In this document: piece by piece, positions 8,229 through 17,622 of the stretch | Layout: each line of letters begins with the position of its first letter | Position numbering within the stretch: position 1 is the stretch's first letter | Source of the DNA: Bacteroidales bacterium | GTDB taxonomy: Bacteria > Bacteroidota > Bacteroidia > Bacteroidales > UBA932 | NCBI GenBank assembly: GCA_017428725.1 | Contig: JAFRQH010000010.1 | Location: 99,462 to 163,461 of the forward strand | Direction: 5' to 3' | DNA length: 64,000 nt | Notes under the pieces: generated by a model | Told to the model about the DNA's origin: nothing | Database searches by the model: none | Seen by the model: only the letters and a program-made list of their open reading frames with translations | Made by a program: the position numbers and the translations under genes

Positions 8229-11200
8229 CCGGCGTAGGCCGGCCCGTAGCGACGGGAGCTCCGGCCGCGAACGCGGCCTTCAGCGGAGCGGCCAGGGTCA
8301 CGCCCGTACCGCAGACCGGCTCAGCAGCCTTGTGGGACTTGCGGAGCGGGGTCTTGAGCACCAGTTTCTGCTGCATTTCGGCAGGAGACAGCCGACGGCC
8401 GCGCGGGATGATCACCTCGGCGACCTCGGCACGTTCGCCACCGACCAGGACGGCCTGTCCGGCAGTGAAGGACTGCGCGGAAGTCACGACCAGGGTCCGG
8501 GCACCGGGGCCGGCCGGGGCTGCCAGAGCCGTGGCGCCGGCGGAGCCCACCTCCTTGACCTGCACGAGCTGGGCGTCCGCCCCGCGGCCGATCACGATGG
8601 AGGCATTCGGAGCGATGCCCTGCACGGACAGCAGCTTGATATTGTCTTCTCCGGCCGCGACGGGGGCCCCCAGGACGAAGGTCCGCTGGGCACGGAAATC
8701 ATTCTTGTTGTCATCCAGGTCCGCACCGTCCGGGAAACGGCCGGCGCTCGTGGAGGCAGGCAGCATCGCCGGTCCGGCGATGAAGCCACCCCGGCGGCCG
8801 CCGGAAGGGGTCTGGACGAAGTTGCCGGGCTCGTTGGCACCGGAATCCGCCTGATAGCCTTCGGACAGCCAGGGATCGACCAGCAAGCCGAAATTGAGGG
8901 CGTCGGCCACATTGCCGCGCGCGTCGCGCAGCAGGATGCTGCCGCCCGCTTCGGAGAGCGCAGGGCCGCCGTACACCAGGTCGGCGGGGACGGCGCCGGC
9001 ATAAGCGCCGGCAGCGGCGCCGCTGCCACCGGTCACGGCCGCGTCGATCGGGTGCGCCGAGGCGAGCGGGCTGTCCAGCGCAATCTCATAGCAGAGCGCC
9101 AGGACCGGCTCGTTGCTGTAGTGCGGGTACTTCGTGGCGGGCTCGAAGGTGATGCCCGTGCCGTTGTTGCTGAAAGGCATGTTGGAAGCATGCGCGAACT
9201 TCAGCGGCTCGGCGATGTCCAGGCCCGTGCCGGGATCCTCGTCCGGACCGAGCGGTCCGCCGAAGGTGTTGCGGACGGACGGCGTACCGACCTTGGTCAC
9301 GGTCACGGTCTCGATGCCGTGGCCCTTGCTGTCGATATCCAGCCGGATCTTGTCTCCGACGGAGATGTTCTCCGTAGAGGAGACCTTGATGTTGGTGTCG
9401 CCGGGCTTAGCATCCATCGACAGCCAGGCCTGCGTGCCGGGCTTGCCGACCGCGGTCACCGTAACGACTTCGTATTTCTCGAGGTTCTGCGAGACGGCGG
9501 GACGCTCGGCGCCATAGCCGAGGAGCATCTTCTGCCCGACCTGGAACCCATAAGTGGAAGTGACGGGAACATTGGTGGAACCCGCAGGGATCTCGATGCC
9601 GTGGCCGCCCGGAAGCGGCTGCCAGACCGTCGTGGGCACGCCCGGACCGCCGGCCGGCCGGCGGGTCCCGGGTGCGACGGGCTGCGGCGGCTGCGGCGCC
9701 GTCACGGACTTGACGGTGCGCTTCTCGCCGTCCACCACGATCTCATCCCCTGCCTTGATGCCGTCCACGCTGCGGACATAGATCACGTCGTCGCCCTTGG
9801 CGGCACCGGCAGCCAGTCCGGTCTGCGCCATACCGAGCAGATAGTAAGCCTTGGGGGCCAGCTGGGTGCCGGACGGGATGCGGATCTCGGAGAAGGCCGG
9901 GATGTGGGTCGCGTGGTGGCGTACCGTCCATCCGGACAGGTCGACGCTGCGGTCGGAGGCGTTGTAGAGCTCGATGAAGCCGTCGCTGATGCTGAACTCG
10001 TTGATCTTGACGGCAGGAACGCTGCGGACCTTGAGACGGCCGGACTGCCGCACCGTACCGCCGGCATCCTTCCAGGCTGCCAGCGCCACCAGGTCGCCGC
10101 TGAGAGCGGAGGAACCGGCGGTGACGTCGAACTCCGCCACGACCGTCTGGCCGGGAGCGACGGCATAAGGCACCCGCATCTGCGGATTACCTTCTGCAGC
10201 GGCCTTCCAGCCCTTCGGGGTCTTGAGCGAAAGGACGAGCCCCTCCACGGGAGCCTCCGTGGTGTTGACGAAGCGCACCACGGCCTTGCGGGTCTGGCCG
10301 GGCTCATAGGTCTGCACGTTGGACGGGCGGTTGCCTTCCAGCGAAGGGAACACCTCCACGGTGGCAACCTTGTAGCCGGCCGCCACGACGTTGGCCTGGA
10401 TCTCCTGGTTCACCGCCTCGGTCGGGAAAGTGCCGGCCGCCGTCATCGCACCCTCGTAGAAGGTGCCGGCGGAGCCGTTGCTGTTGTCGCCGCCGTTGCC
10501 CAGCAGGATGGCGCCCTGCTTGCGCATCGGGTCATAGCTGCTGCGCGGGTTCTGGATGCGGCCGCCGTCGTAATAGATCTTCAGCTCGCCCTGCTGGGCG
10601 TCTCCGCCCATCGAACGCCAGTGGTGCGGCTCGCCGTCGGCCATCGCCGTCACGAAACGCCAGTCCACGGAGTTCAGTCCGCGGCAGTATTTGTCGTTGG
10701 GATCGGGATTCACGCAGCCCACAAGGTTGTTCTCCTGGTCGGTCATGATCCAGGGGCCGTCTCCCTCGCCGTAGTACCAGCCGCGGGAGTTTCCGAAATA
10801 GGTCGTCTCCATCGTGCCGTCACCGTCGTCGCGGCTGTCGGTCTCGGCATTGCCATAATCGAAGCAGCAGCCGGAATTGTAGTGCTGGCCGCTGAAGACC
10901 CAATACTGGCCCTCCGCCTGGTCATCCACCGCGGTGCCGATGGGGTCGTCGATGCGCATACCCATACCCGGGGCGATGAACAGGCCGTAGACCTTGTGGC
11001 CCATCACGGTCACGGGCGCCCAGTCTGCGAGGGGGACGTTGTTGTAGCCGCCCATCGCGGGGCCGCTGAATCCGCCCCGCGGGGCCTGATAGAGATGGTT
11101 GCCCGTGCCGGACTGGTCATACAGGATCGTGACCCAGCAGTAGGTGTCCTTGCAGAAGGCGTCCTGCGCCGCCGCGTCGGCATAGCCGCCCGGGTCACCG

Positions 11201-11460
11201 GCAGAAGCCTTGACCACGCCGATGTCCAGCCTGCGTCCGTCGGACTGGCGCATGATCTGGTAGAGCGGGCCGTTGTAGGAAGCGTAAAGCGCGCGCGTAG
11301 TACTGTGCGCGGCCACGCAAGGCGTACCGCCCCGCGCGTAGACATCGCAGGGGCCTTCCGGACGCGCGAGTGCGCCGGAACCCGCCATGCGGTTGCAGGC
11401 AATCACGCCGCCCAGAAGCACCAGGCCGACGCTTACTCCGAAGAGAACTGACTTATTCAT
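8209..11460 (-). CDS. GH54 alpha-L-arabinofuranosidase lipoprotein with NEW3, lamin-tail and repeat modules
   Basis: A 1083-residue lipoprotein (lipobox GVIAC about residue 22). Residues about 33-350 match the AbfB catalytic domain: GPCDVYARGGTPCVAAHSTT, CCFDYGNAET (Glu 206 equals the family nucleophile) and GGDNSNGSAGTFYEG (Asp 325 equals the acid/base). Cysteine pairs at about 38/48, 103/108, 198/199 and 249/259 match or extend the known GH54 disulfides, including the vicinal CC. A NEW3-like beta-domain (about 370-475) and a lamin-tail domain start (VKINEFSISDGFIELYN, about 484) follow, then at least five copies of a 35-45-residue beta repeat. No CBM42 is visible. ATG at 11460 has AAGGA upstream. 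Probably surface-exposed and active on arabinan. Confidence 0.88.
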   Translation of the reverse strand: MNKSVLFGVSVGLVLLGGVIACNRMAGSGALARPEGPCDVYARGGTPCVAAHSTTRALYASYNGPLYQIMRQSDGRRLDIGVVKASAGDPGGYADAAAQDAFCKDTYCWVTILYDQSGTGNHLYQAPRGGFSGPAMGGYNNVPLADWAPVTVMGHKVYGLFIAPGMGMRIDDPIGTAVDDQAEGQYWVFSGQHYNSGCCFDYGNAETDSRDDGDGTMETTYFGNSRGWYYGEGDGPWIMTDQENNLVGCVNPDPNDKYCRGLNSVDWRFVTAMADGEPHHWRSMGGDAQQGELKIYYDGGRIQNPRSSYDPMRKQGAILLGNGGDNSNGSAGTFYEGAMTAAGTFPTEAVNQEIQANVVAAGYKVATVEVFPSLEGNRPSNVQTYEPGQTRKAVVRFVNTTEAPVEGLVLSLKTPKGWKAAAEGNPQMRVPYAVAPGQTVVAEFDVTAGSSALSGDLVALAAWKDAGGTVRQSGRLKVRSVPAVKINEFSISDGFIELYNASDRSVDLSGWTVRHHATHIPAFSEIRIPSGTQLAPKAYYLLGMAQTGLAAGAAKGDDVIYVRSVDGIKAGDEIVVDGEKRTVKSVTAPQPPQPVAPGTRRPAGGPGVPTTVWQPLPGGHGIEIPAGSTNVPVTSTYGFQVGQKMLLGYGAERPAVSQNLEKYEVVTVTAVGKPGTQAWLSMDAKPGDTNIKVSSTENISVGDKIRLDIDSKGHGIETVTVTKVGTPSVRNTFGGPLGPDEDPGTGLDIAEPLKFAHASNMPFSNNGTGITFEPATKYPHYSNEPVLALCYEIALDSPLASAHPIDAAVTGGSGAAAGAYAGAVPADLVYGGPALSEAGGSILLRDARGNVADALNFGLLVDPWLSEGYQADSGANEPGNFVQTPSGGRRGGFIAGPAMLPASTSAGRFPDGADLDDNKNDFRAQRTFVLGAPVAAGEDNIKLLSVQGIAPNASIVIGRGADAQLVQVKEVGSAGATALAAPAGPGARTLVVTSAQSFTAGQAVLVGGERAEVAEVIIPRGRRLSPAEMQQKLVLKTPLRKSHKAAEPVCGTGVTLAAPLKAAFAAGAPVATGRPTPGAANQY

Positions 11461-11505
11461 ATCCTTAAACAATTTGGTTAGATGGTCCTGTGGATTTGAG
11501 GCGGG

Positions 11506-12927
11506 CTACTCCCAGACGAAACCTTCGACGTCGTCCAGGAAGATCTTCTCGCGCTCGTCGGGCTGCATCAGCTCCATCGTCACGTTCTGGAACTTGATGT
11601 TGCGGGCGTGCTGCATCGAGAGGCCCCAGGCCGGCTGGATGCCGTGCGCAGAAGGCTCCGGATAACCGCTGTTGCGGCCGAAGAAGAAGGAGTTGGCGCC
11701 CCGCTGCAGGCGGACGTCCTCCTTGGTGAGGCCGCCCTTGTACTGGATGTGGACGTCCTTGAGGGTCACGTTCTCCACCGGATTGCCGGGCAGGCCGACG
11801 ATCAGCAGCGCATAGCGCGTGTCGCAGTTGGTCACGACCACGTCGCGGATCTCGATGTTGCGGGCCACCGACGCAGGCAGTTCCTTGGGGCCGCGCATCC
11901 GGTCGCCGATGCGGATGTAGATCGGGGAGTTCCAGATGTCGTCCATCCGGAGGTGCTTGACCTTGATGTTCTCGATCAGGGCTCCGTCCACGGTCTCGAG
12001 CGCCAGGCCGCGGCAGCGCTTGAAGGTGATGTTTTCAATGCGGATGTTCTTGAAGCCGCCGTTGCTCTCGGTGCCGAACTTCACGCGGCCGGTGGGGCCG
12101 TCGCGGTCCGGAGCGGCCGTAATGGTAGTTCCGTAGGTGCCGTAATAGACGGTACCGGGATCATAGCCGGACACCGTGCAGTCCTTGATCAGGACATTCT
12201 CCGTGGGTTTGGGACGGCCCAGGCCGTAGGAGCTCTTGAGGACGATGCCGTCGTCGTTGAGCGAATTCACGACACAGTTCGTGATCTTGACGTTGGCGCA
12301 GCAGTCGATATCGAAGGCGTCGCGGTTGGTGTCGCACAGCACGTGGTCGATCACCAGGTTGTCCACGCCCGTGAGCAGCAGGGAGAAGTGACCGCTGTTG
12401 AGCAGGCTGATCCCCTTGATGGTCACGTTCCTGCACTCCTTGAGGGCGATGGCCTTGTTGGCCTCGGCGATGGGGCCCTGGCGGCCCAGGCCGCGGGACA
12501 GGGCGTCCGTGCCGTCGATCAGGCCCTTGCCTTCGAACTTGAGGTTCTTCAGGCCGATGCCCCAGATCAGGGAATTCTTCCAGTGGCTGTGGCCGAAGTC
12601 CTGGTACATATCCCACTCGTTGGGCTCCGCAATGTCGTAGCCCTGTTCGGCCGTGGGCTTGGCCGCCTTGATGACGGCGCCCTCGTCCAGGCGGAGGGTA
12701 ATGTTGTCCTTGAGCCGGATGGAATAGCTGCTATAGATACCGGCAGGGAAGTAGATGACGCCGCCGCCCTTGGCGGCAGCCGCCTCGATGGCGGCGTTGA
12801 TGGCGGGTGAATCGATGTGCACGCCATCCCCGGCGGCACCGAAATCACGCACGTTGTACACCTTGGCCTGCAGGCACGGGATAATGGCCAGCAGGGAGAA
12901 AACGGTCAATAAAAGCCTCTTCTTCAT
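11506..12927 (-). CDS. exported GH28 polygalacturonase-family enzyme
   Basis: A 473-residue right-handed beta-helix protein of family GH28, which hydrolyses galacturonide linkages in homogalacturonan or rhamnogalacturonan by inversion. A signal peptide covers MKKRLLLTVFSLLAIIPCLQA. The family start VYNVRDFGAAGDG is present, as are NRDAFDID (the NTD-like motif) and NDDGIVLKS (the DD motif), which supply the catalytic aspartates. The usual GHG motif is not obvious in its standard form, so specificity may differ from endo-polygalacturonase. Start is taken at MKKR rather than eight codons upstream, which would overlap the preceding gene. It lies one base after the SGNH hydrolase gene on the same strand, so the two are surely co-transcribed. 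Confidence 0.88.
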   Translation of the reverse strand: MKKRLLLTVFSLLAIIPCLQAKVYNVRDFGAAGDGVHIDSPAINAAIEAAAAKGGGVIYFPAGIYSSYSIRLKDNITLRLDEGAVIKAAKPTAEQGYDIAEPNEWDMYQDFGHSHWKNSLIWGIGLKNLKFEGKGLIDGTDALSRGLGRQGPIAEANKAIALKECRNVTIKGISLLNSGHFSLLLTGVDNLVIDHVLCDTNRDAFDIDCCANVKITNCVVNSLNDDGIVLKSSYGLGRPKPTENVLIKDCTVSGYDPGTVYYGTYGTTITAAPDRDGPTGRVKFGTESNGGFKNIRIENITFKRCRGLALETVDGALIENIKVKHLRMDDIWNSPIYIRIGDRMRGPKELPASVARNIEIRDVVVTNCDTRYALLIVGLPGNPVENVTLKDVHIQYKGGLTKEDVRLQRGANSFFFGRNSGYPEPSAHGIQPAWGLSMQHARNIKFQNVTMELMQPDEREKIFLDDVEGFVWE

Positions 12928-12928
12928 A

Positions 12929-13981
12929 TCAATACACATTGGTTCTTTCACTTTTCTCAGGGGCGGGGATGCCGCGGACAGCCCAAAGCTTGGCGGCGCC
13001 GTCCAGGACCGTGAACCCGCGGCGCTCCAGCGCCGGGATCAGCTCTTCCAGGGACTTGACCGCCGCCTCGTCCCGGGCCGGTACGCGCAGGATGTCCCCG
13101 TCACGAACCTTGTCGAGCACGTCCGCAGGCAGGGCCGGGGCATCCTCGGCATAATCCATCTCCACAGCGACAAACTTCGGGAAACGGGCGGGATAACCCA
13201 GCAGCTGGTACGCTATGGCCCAGGCCATCCGGAGCTGCCCCGGGGTATTGGGGTGCAGCCGGTCGGTCTCCGCATTGCGGAAGTAGGGCGTGTGCTCGTC
13301 GAGCAGCGGGTAGAGCCCACTGATGGCGGCCAGGTCGATCACCGGCACGGCCCACACGTCGGCAATCTCCCGGACGGCACGGATGTAATCGTCGATGAAA
13401 TAGCCGTTGTCGTTGGCGAAGGACTCCGGCGGCTGGATGTTCTTGTCGTTGAAGCGGGCGAAGCCGCGGTGGATCGGGGTCAGGAAGATGATCTGCTTGT
13501 CGGGATAGTGCGTCTTGAGCCAGCGGAGCGTCGTGTTGGCGCGGCCCTTGAAGGTCGCATCGTCATAGACCAGCTCGCGGTGCTTGCGCTCCACCTCTTC
13601 CGGCCCGTCGTCGATGGTCTTCTCCATCGAGTAAGTGTACCACTCTCCGACCGGGATGTTGCCGTTGAAGTCGTTGGTGCCGATGAAGACGATGATGGCA
13701 TCCACTTCCTGGCCGTGCTCGCGCTCCAGGCGCTCGCCCTGCCCGATGATCTGGTTCATCCGGTGGCCGCTGATGCCGTAGACATACGGCTCGATGCCGA
13801 GGATGTCCTTCAAGTTGTTCCAGAAGATGTTGTTGGTGGTGGCGATCTGGCGGGCGTCGGTGATCGAATCGCCCAGGAAAGCCACCCGTGCGCCCTCCCA
13901 TTGGCTCCGCAGCAGCACCTGCGAGCGCAGGACGGGAGCACAAAGCAGCAGGACGGACAGGAGGATCAGGATACGTCTCAT
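12929..13981 (-). CDS. exported SGNH/GDSL hydrolase (carbohydrate-esterase-like)
   Basis: A 350-residue protein with a signal peptide and SGNH-hydrolase blocks: FLGDSITDA (block I nucleophile Ser), IGTNDFNG (block III Asn) and DRLHPN (block V Asp/His). This family includes acetylesterases that remove acetyl groups from pectin or xylan. The C-terminal about 80 residues (after KFVAVEMDY) form an extra segment with VRDGDILRVPAR and LEELIPALERRGF, not typical of the catalytic core. It is first in the run that continues with GH28, and a -7 box lies 25 bases upstream. Pectin acetylesterase activity is inferred from context. Confidence 0.83.
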   Translation of the reverse strand: MRRILILLSVLLLCAPVLRSQVLLRSQWEGARVAFLGDSITDARQIATTNNIFWNNLKDILGIEPYVYGISGHRMNQIIGQGERLEREHGQEVDAIIVFIGTNDFNGNIPVGEWYTYSMEKTIDDGPEEVERKHRELVYDDATFKGRANTTLRWLKTHYPDKQIIFLTPIHRGFARFNDKNIQPPESFANDNGYFIDDYIRAVREIADVWAVPVIDLAAISGLYPLLDEHTPYFRNAETDRLHPNTPGQLRMAWAIAYQLLGYPARFPKFVAVEMDYAEDAPALPADVLDKVRDGDILRVPARDEAAVKSLEELIPALERRGFTVLDGAAKLWAVRGIPAPEKSERTNVY

Positions 13982-14006
13982 AAACGGTTATCGTTATGCT
14001 TTTCTA

Positions 14007-14014
14007 CAAAGATA
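14007..14014 (-). promoter_or_regulatory. -7 promoter box TATCTTTG upstream of the SGNH-GH28 run
   Basis: TATCTTTG on the minus strand, 25 bases before the ATG at 13981. Likely drives the SGNH hydrolase, GH28 and possibly the downstream GH54/VKOR/GH106-like genes. Confidence 0.55.
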
Positions 14015-14063
14015 CAAATTATCCGCAGAAAACACATCCCGGCCGACAGGGTTCCGATGCCCA

Positions 14064-16685
14064 TCACTCCTCTCCGCCGGACACGATATGGATGTCGCGC
14101 TGCGGGAACGGAATCTGGATGCCGTTCTCGTTGAGCGCGTTGTAGATGACCTCCTTGGCGCGGTCGATGTAGCCGTTCCGCTCGGGCACGAGCACGAACT
14201 GCTTCACGGCAATGTCCACGGAACTGTCGCTGAAGTTGTCGAAGACGACATAGACGCCCTTGCGCGGCTCCACGATCTCACGCCCGTAGGCATCCTTGGT
14301 CCGCAGGGACTGCATCGCCTCCTCGATCACTTCGCGCACCTTCTGGACGTCCGTGCCATAGGCCACGCCCACGATGATCTTGACGAATTCGTAGGAATTG
14401 TTGCGGGTCAGGTTGGTGAAATTCTTGGCGAAGAGCGAGGCGTTGAGGAAGGACATCGTAGCCCCTTCGATGGTTTCGACCTGCGTGCTCTGGTAGTTGA
14501 TGGAGGACACGCGTCCGCGCACGCCGTCGCATTCGATCCAGTCGCCCACACGCAGGCGGCCGGACATCAGCTGGATGCCGTAGATGAAGTTGTTGAGCAC
14601 GTCCTTCATGGCGAGACCGATACCGGCCGACAGACCGCCGGCGACCAGCGAGAGCGAACCCGTCGGGATCCGCAGCATCAGCACCACGATTACGATGTAA
14701 ATGAACCAAACCAGCACGCTGACGATGCTGTTGCCCAGCGAGAGGTTGATCTCGTTGCTGCGCACGACCCGCCGCCCCGTCTTGCTCAGGAACGCCCTGT
14801 AGCTCAGGATCATGAAGAGACCGCGGGCGACATAGTTGAAGTAGCGGAAGACGAAGTACAGGCCCATGGTCATCACGATGTTGTAGAAGGAGATCCTGAG
14901 GATCTCGCCGCCCTCGGCGTTGGTCAGGTTGACGAACGGGGTCGTGAAGACCTGCTCATAAAGGTCGGAGAAGTCGAAGACATTGAGCGCCATCTTGATG
15001 CAGAAAGGCAGGGACATCAGGGCCAGGACCGGGATCAGCATCATCCGTACCAGGTCGTAGAACCAGGTGGCGGGCAGCAGGAGCCGCTCCCGCTCGGGGC
15101 CCGTCACGTAATTGACTTTCTTGCGGTACTCCGTGACCTCCTGCTGCATCCGGTTGTCCCGATAGAGGTTGAGCTGGGTGCGGATGGCGACGAGCGTCTC
15201 GATGCAGGCCAGCTGGAAGAACCACCACAGCAGCACGATCAGGGCCAGGAAGATATAACCCTTCAGCGACATCCCCAGGGACACGAGGATGACGAACAGG
15301 GACAGCCAACCCACCAGCCGGTCGCTGTCCATCAGCTTCGGACTGACCCGCAGGCATACCACCAACTGCCAGATGACGAAGAGCAGCAGGACCGGCGGGA
15401 GCAGGATGTTCATCATCGCGTTGGGCATGAAGATCATCCGGAAGCCGAACACCAGCAGGGCCAGGATCATCATCGGCAGATAGTGCCGCAGACCGCGGAC
15501 GATCTTGGCCGGCTCCAGGCGCACCAGCAGTGACAGCAGGATGGCCGCCACGAGCCACGAATAGGTCAGCACCAGCGACGAGGAGGCCCGTGCCACGTAA
15601 CTGCCACCGGGATTGATCATCATCAGAGAGGCGAAGATGATCATTCCGACCAACAGCGACAGCACGAAACGCCGCTGGAGAAAGCCGGGTCTGCGGAGCC
15701 CCTTGAAGAAACGCGGAAGCAGGAAGATGATGAGTCCCGCAACCCCGACGCTGAGAATCAGCGCCAGAAGGAAACTGAGGATGAAACGCATGAACACGTC
15801 TCCGCCCCACTGGCTGTCCTCCACGCCGGGGGCATCCTCGCCGTGAATGTGACGCGTCACGGAATAGCGGTCCTTCATCCCGGCCACGGCCATCTGCCAC
15901 TGGCGCTTGAAGCTGGGCATGATGCTGCCGTAGCTGGTCTGTCCCTCGATGAAGATCCGGTTCTGGAGGATCTTGTAGCGTCGCTGCGCATAGTCGTAGG
16001 ACTCTTTCAGCCGGAGGTAGACATTCTGATAGTGGGTACTGTCCTCGACGATGTACTCTTTGTTGGCGGAGTACATCTTGAGCAAAGTCGTGGCGAAGAA
16101 GATGCAGGAATCGCGCTCCAGCTGGCCGTTTTCGTCCAGCACGAAGGCATCGTCCTCCAGCTCCTCCGCTTCCTCGGAAGTCAGTCCCAGTTCACGCTCG
16201 AGCTCCAGGATGTCCACCTTAATGCTGTCGTTGTGGTACCGCAGGCTGTCCGGTAGGTCGGCGATCTCCTGCAGCTGGGGCGGAAGCCGCCGCAGGGATT
16301 CGATCAGGCGGGAAAGGCGCTCGATTTCGATGTCCAGCTGCCCGACGATCCGGTCGAAGGGCATCCGGTTGTCGTTGAAATCGTTGTATTCGTTGGTAAC
16401 GGATTCGAGTGCATACGTCAGGTCGAAAGTATATTCCTGCTTCTGCGAATAGAGCATCAGGGCCAGCTCGTTGCACTTCTTCATGATGGAGACCATCTGG
16501 TCGTGCTGGCGGCCGTGCTGTTCGGCCAGGCGTCCCTGCGCAGTGAAGATCTTGTCGTAGTCCCCCTCCAGCTCCTCCCGGAGCGCGTGCAGGGTCGATG
16601 CCAGGTTCCGCTCACCCAGCACCGCGGAGAGCGGCAGGGTCAGCAGGAAGGCACCCAGCAGGGCGATAATCCGTTTGCCTTTCAT
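14064..16685 (-). CDS. MscS-family mechanosensitive ion channel, large form
   Basis: An 873-residue inner-membrane channel of the MscS superfamily, opened by membrane tension to release solutes on osmotic downshock. A signal-like N-terminus is followed by a charged, helical, coiled-coil-like extracytoplasmic region (about 25-270), then roughly ten hydrophobic helices. The pore/beta-domain signature is GGLSAGIGLAMKDVLNNFIYG with MSGRLRVGDWIECDGVRGRV after it, near residues 675-730, followed by VQKVREVIEEAM and the C-terminal alpha/beta domain. The length fits the MscK/YbdG-like large class rather than the 286-residue MscS. It starts 10 bases after the DUF4861 gene, so it is probably in an operon with it. 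Confidence 0.9.
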   Translation of the reverse strand: MKGKRIIALLGAFLLTLPLSAVLGERNLASTLHALREELEGDYDKIFTAQGRLAEQHGRQHDQMVSIMKKCNELALMLYSQKQEYTFDLTYALESVTNEYNDFNDNRMPFDRIVGQLDIEIERLSRLIESLRRLPPQLQEIADLPDSLRYHNDSIKVDILELERELGLTSEEAEELEDDAFVLDENGQLERDSCIFFATTLLKMYSANKEYIVEDSTHYQNVYLRLKESYDYAQRRYKILQNRIFIEGQTSYGSIMPSFKRQWQMAVAGMKDRYSVTRHIHGEDAPGVEDSQWGGDVFMRFILSFLLALILSVGVAGLIIFLLPRFFKGLRRPGFLQRRFVLSLLVGMIIFASLMMINPGGSYVARASSSLVLTYSWLVAAILLSLLVRLEPAKIVRGLRHYLPMMILALLVFGFRMIFMPNAMMNILLPPVLLLFVIWQLVVCLRVSPKLMDSDRLVGWLSLFVILVSLGMSLKGYIFLALIVLLWWFFQLACIETLVAIRTQLNLYRDNRMQQEVTEYRKKVNYVTGPERERLLLPATWFYDLVRMMLIPVLALMSLPFCIKMALNVFDFSDLYEQVFTTPFVNLTNAEGGEILRISFYNIVMTMGLYFVFRYFNYVARGLFMILSYRAFLSKTGRRVVRSNEINLSLGNSIVSVLVWFIYIVIVVLMLRIPTGSLSLVAGGLSAGIGLAMKDVLNNFIYGIQLMSGRLRVGDWIECDGVRGRVSSINYQSTQVETIEGATMSFLNASLFAKNFTNLTRNNSYEFVKIIVGVAYGTDVQKVREVIEEAMQSLRTKDAYGREIVEPRKGVYVVFDNFSDSSVDIAVKQFVLVPERNGYIDRAKEVIYNALNENGIQIPFPQRDIHIVSGGEE

Positions 16686-16695
16686 TTATTATCAG

Positions 16696-17562
16696 CTATT
16701 TGCGCATATAGGCGGCGAACTTCTCCGCCGTGTTCAGCTCGGACTCCTTGACGGAAGCGGCGACGACCTGCGTCTCGATCCGTGAAGCCGGCTTGGAGAT
16801 GATGCGGACCATATCCGCCGTCTTCTCGGGAGCGAGGAACTTGGCGGGTTTGAACCACATGCCGCCACCGAGCTCGCAAGGGTTCTGCGACACGTCGGCG
16901 GGATGGATGCCCCAGACGGAGATGTAGTCCTTGCCGAACTCCACCGTCTCGCCGGGATGGTAGTTGACACCGGTCAGGAACTGGACCTTGCGGCCCCCGA
17001 GCTCGGTGGCGATCACCTTCGCCACGCGGCTGCGGTCCGTCATCTCCACGCGGATGGAGATGTCCACCGGTTCGTCCTTGTACATCACCCCATAGGCGAT
17101 CATCTCGGCGAAAGAGCCGCCCCGGATCTGCCCGACGCGGGCCGTACGGCCCTTGGTGGCCACGAGCTTGACTTCCTTCTCGCCGTCCCATAAGGCGATG
17201 CCGCCCAGGCCGACCGTCCGCCCGACCAGGTACTCGTCGCATCCGGCTCCCTCTTCGGCCATCTGCTTCTCGGTCGGGTACCAGTGATACTTGAGGAGCT
17301 CCATCTGGGCGCCGCTCTTGGAGTAGACGTCAATGGCGCCGCTGTCATTGAAATAGATGCGCAGCGCACAGTGGGAATTCTCGACGGCCGCACCGTGGTG
17401 GCCGACAAAATTGTACTGGACGGCCTGCTCGGAGACGATTTCCTTGACCTGCAGGCTGTCGGAACGCCAGAAGAGGCTGGTTGCGGTCTGCGCTCCGCCG
17501 TGCGCGCAGGAGAAGAACAGCGGGAGGGCAGCCAGGGCTGCCAAACAAGTTTTCGTTTTCAT
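16696..17562 (-). CDS. DUF4861 family lipoprotein
   Basis: A 288-residue predicted lipoprotein (signal MKTKTCLAALAALPLFFSC, lipobox LFFSC). The sequence resembles the DUF4861 family, found in Bacteroidetes near pectin and uronate genes: AVENSHCALRIYFNDSGAIDVYSKSG, YHWYPTE and YGVMYKDEPVDISIRVEM. Its fold is probably a large beta-sandwich. Biochemical function is not established to my knowledge; association with the rhamnose operon across a 60-base divergent promoter suggests sugar-related use. The ATG at 17562 is chosen because the promoter box 17567-17574 overlaps any longer N-terminus. Its transcript would be leaderless. Confidence 0.72.
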   Translation of the reverse strand: MKTKTCLAALAALPLFFSCAHGGAQTATSLFWRSDSLQVKEIVSEQAVQYNFVGHHGAAVENSHCALRIYFNDSGAIDVYSKSGAQMELLKYHWYPTEKQMAEEGAGCDEYLVGRTVGLGGIALWDGEKEVKLVATKGRTARVGQIRGGSFAEMIAYGVMYKDEPVDISIRVEMTDRSRVAKVIATELGGRKVQFLTGVNYHPGETVEFGKDYISVWGIHPADVSQNPCELGGGMWFKPAKFLAPEKTADMVRIISKPASRIETQVVAASVKESELNTAEKFAAYMRK

Positions 17563-17566
17563 AGGG

Positions 17567-17574
17567 CAAATATA
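17567..17574 (-). promoter_or_regulatory. -7 promoter box TATATTTG for DUF4861-mscS
   Basis: TATATTTG on the minus strand with only four bases before the ATG at 17562, so transcription should begin at or next to the start codon. Confidence 0.6.
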
Positions 17575-17586
17575 ACGAATTTTGCT

Positions 17587-17594
17587 TATATTTG
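17587..17594 (+). promoter_or_regulatory. -7 promoter box TATATTTG for rhaBAT
   Basis: TATATTTG on the plus strand, 28 bases before the rhaB ATG. It lies 12 bases from the divergent DUF4861 box, so the two promoters share their upstream DNA. Confidence 0.65.
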
Positions 17595-17604
17595 TGGATA
17601 CCAC
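17594..17604. promoter_or_regulatory. short palindrome GTGGATACCAC at the rhaB transcription start
   Basis: GTGG-ATA-CCAC overlaps the last base of the -7 box and the expected rhaB start site, a position where a repressor would block transcription. The arms are short, so this may be chance. Confidence 0.3.
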
Positions 17605-17622
17605 TTTTAACATAAGACGTAT

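Noticed and set aside
11480..11505. Another REP copy (GATTTGAGGCGGG) after the GH28 gene
   Set aside because: Only one arm resembles the REP core; no pairing arm is present nearby.
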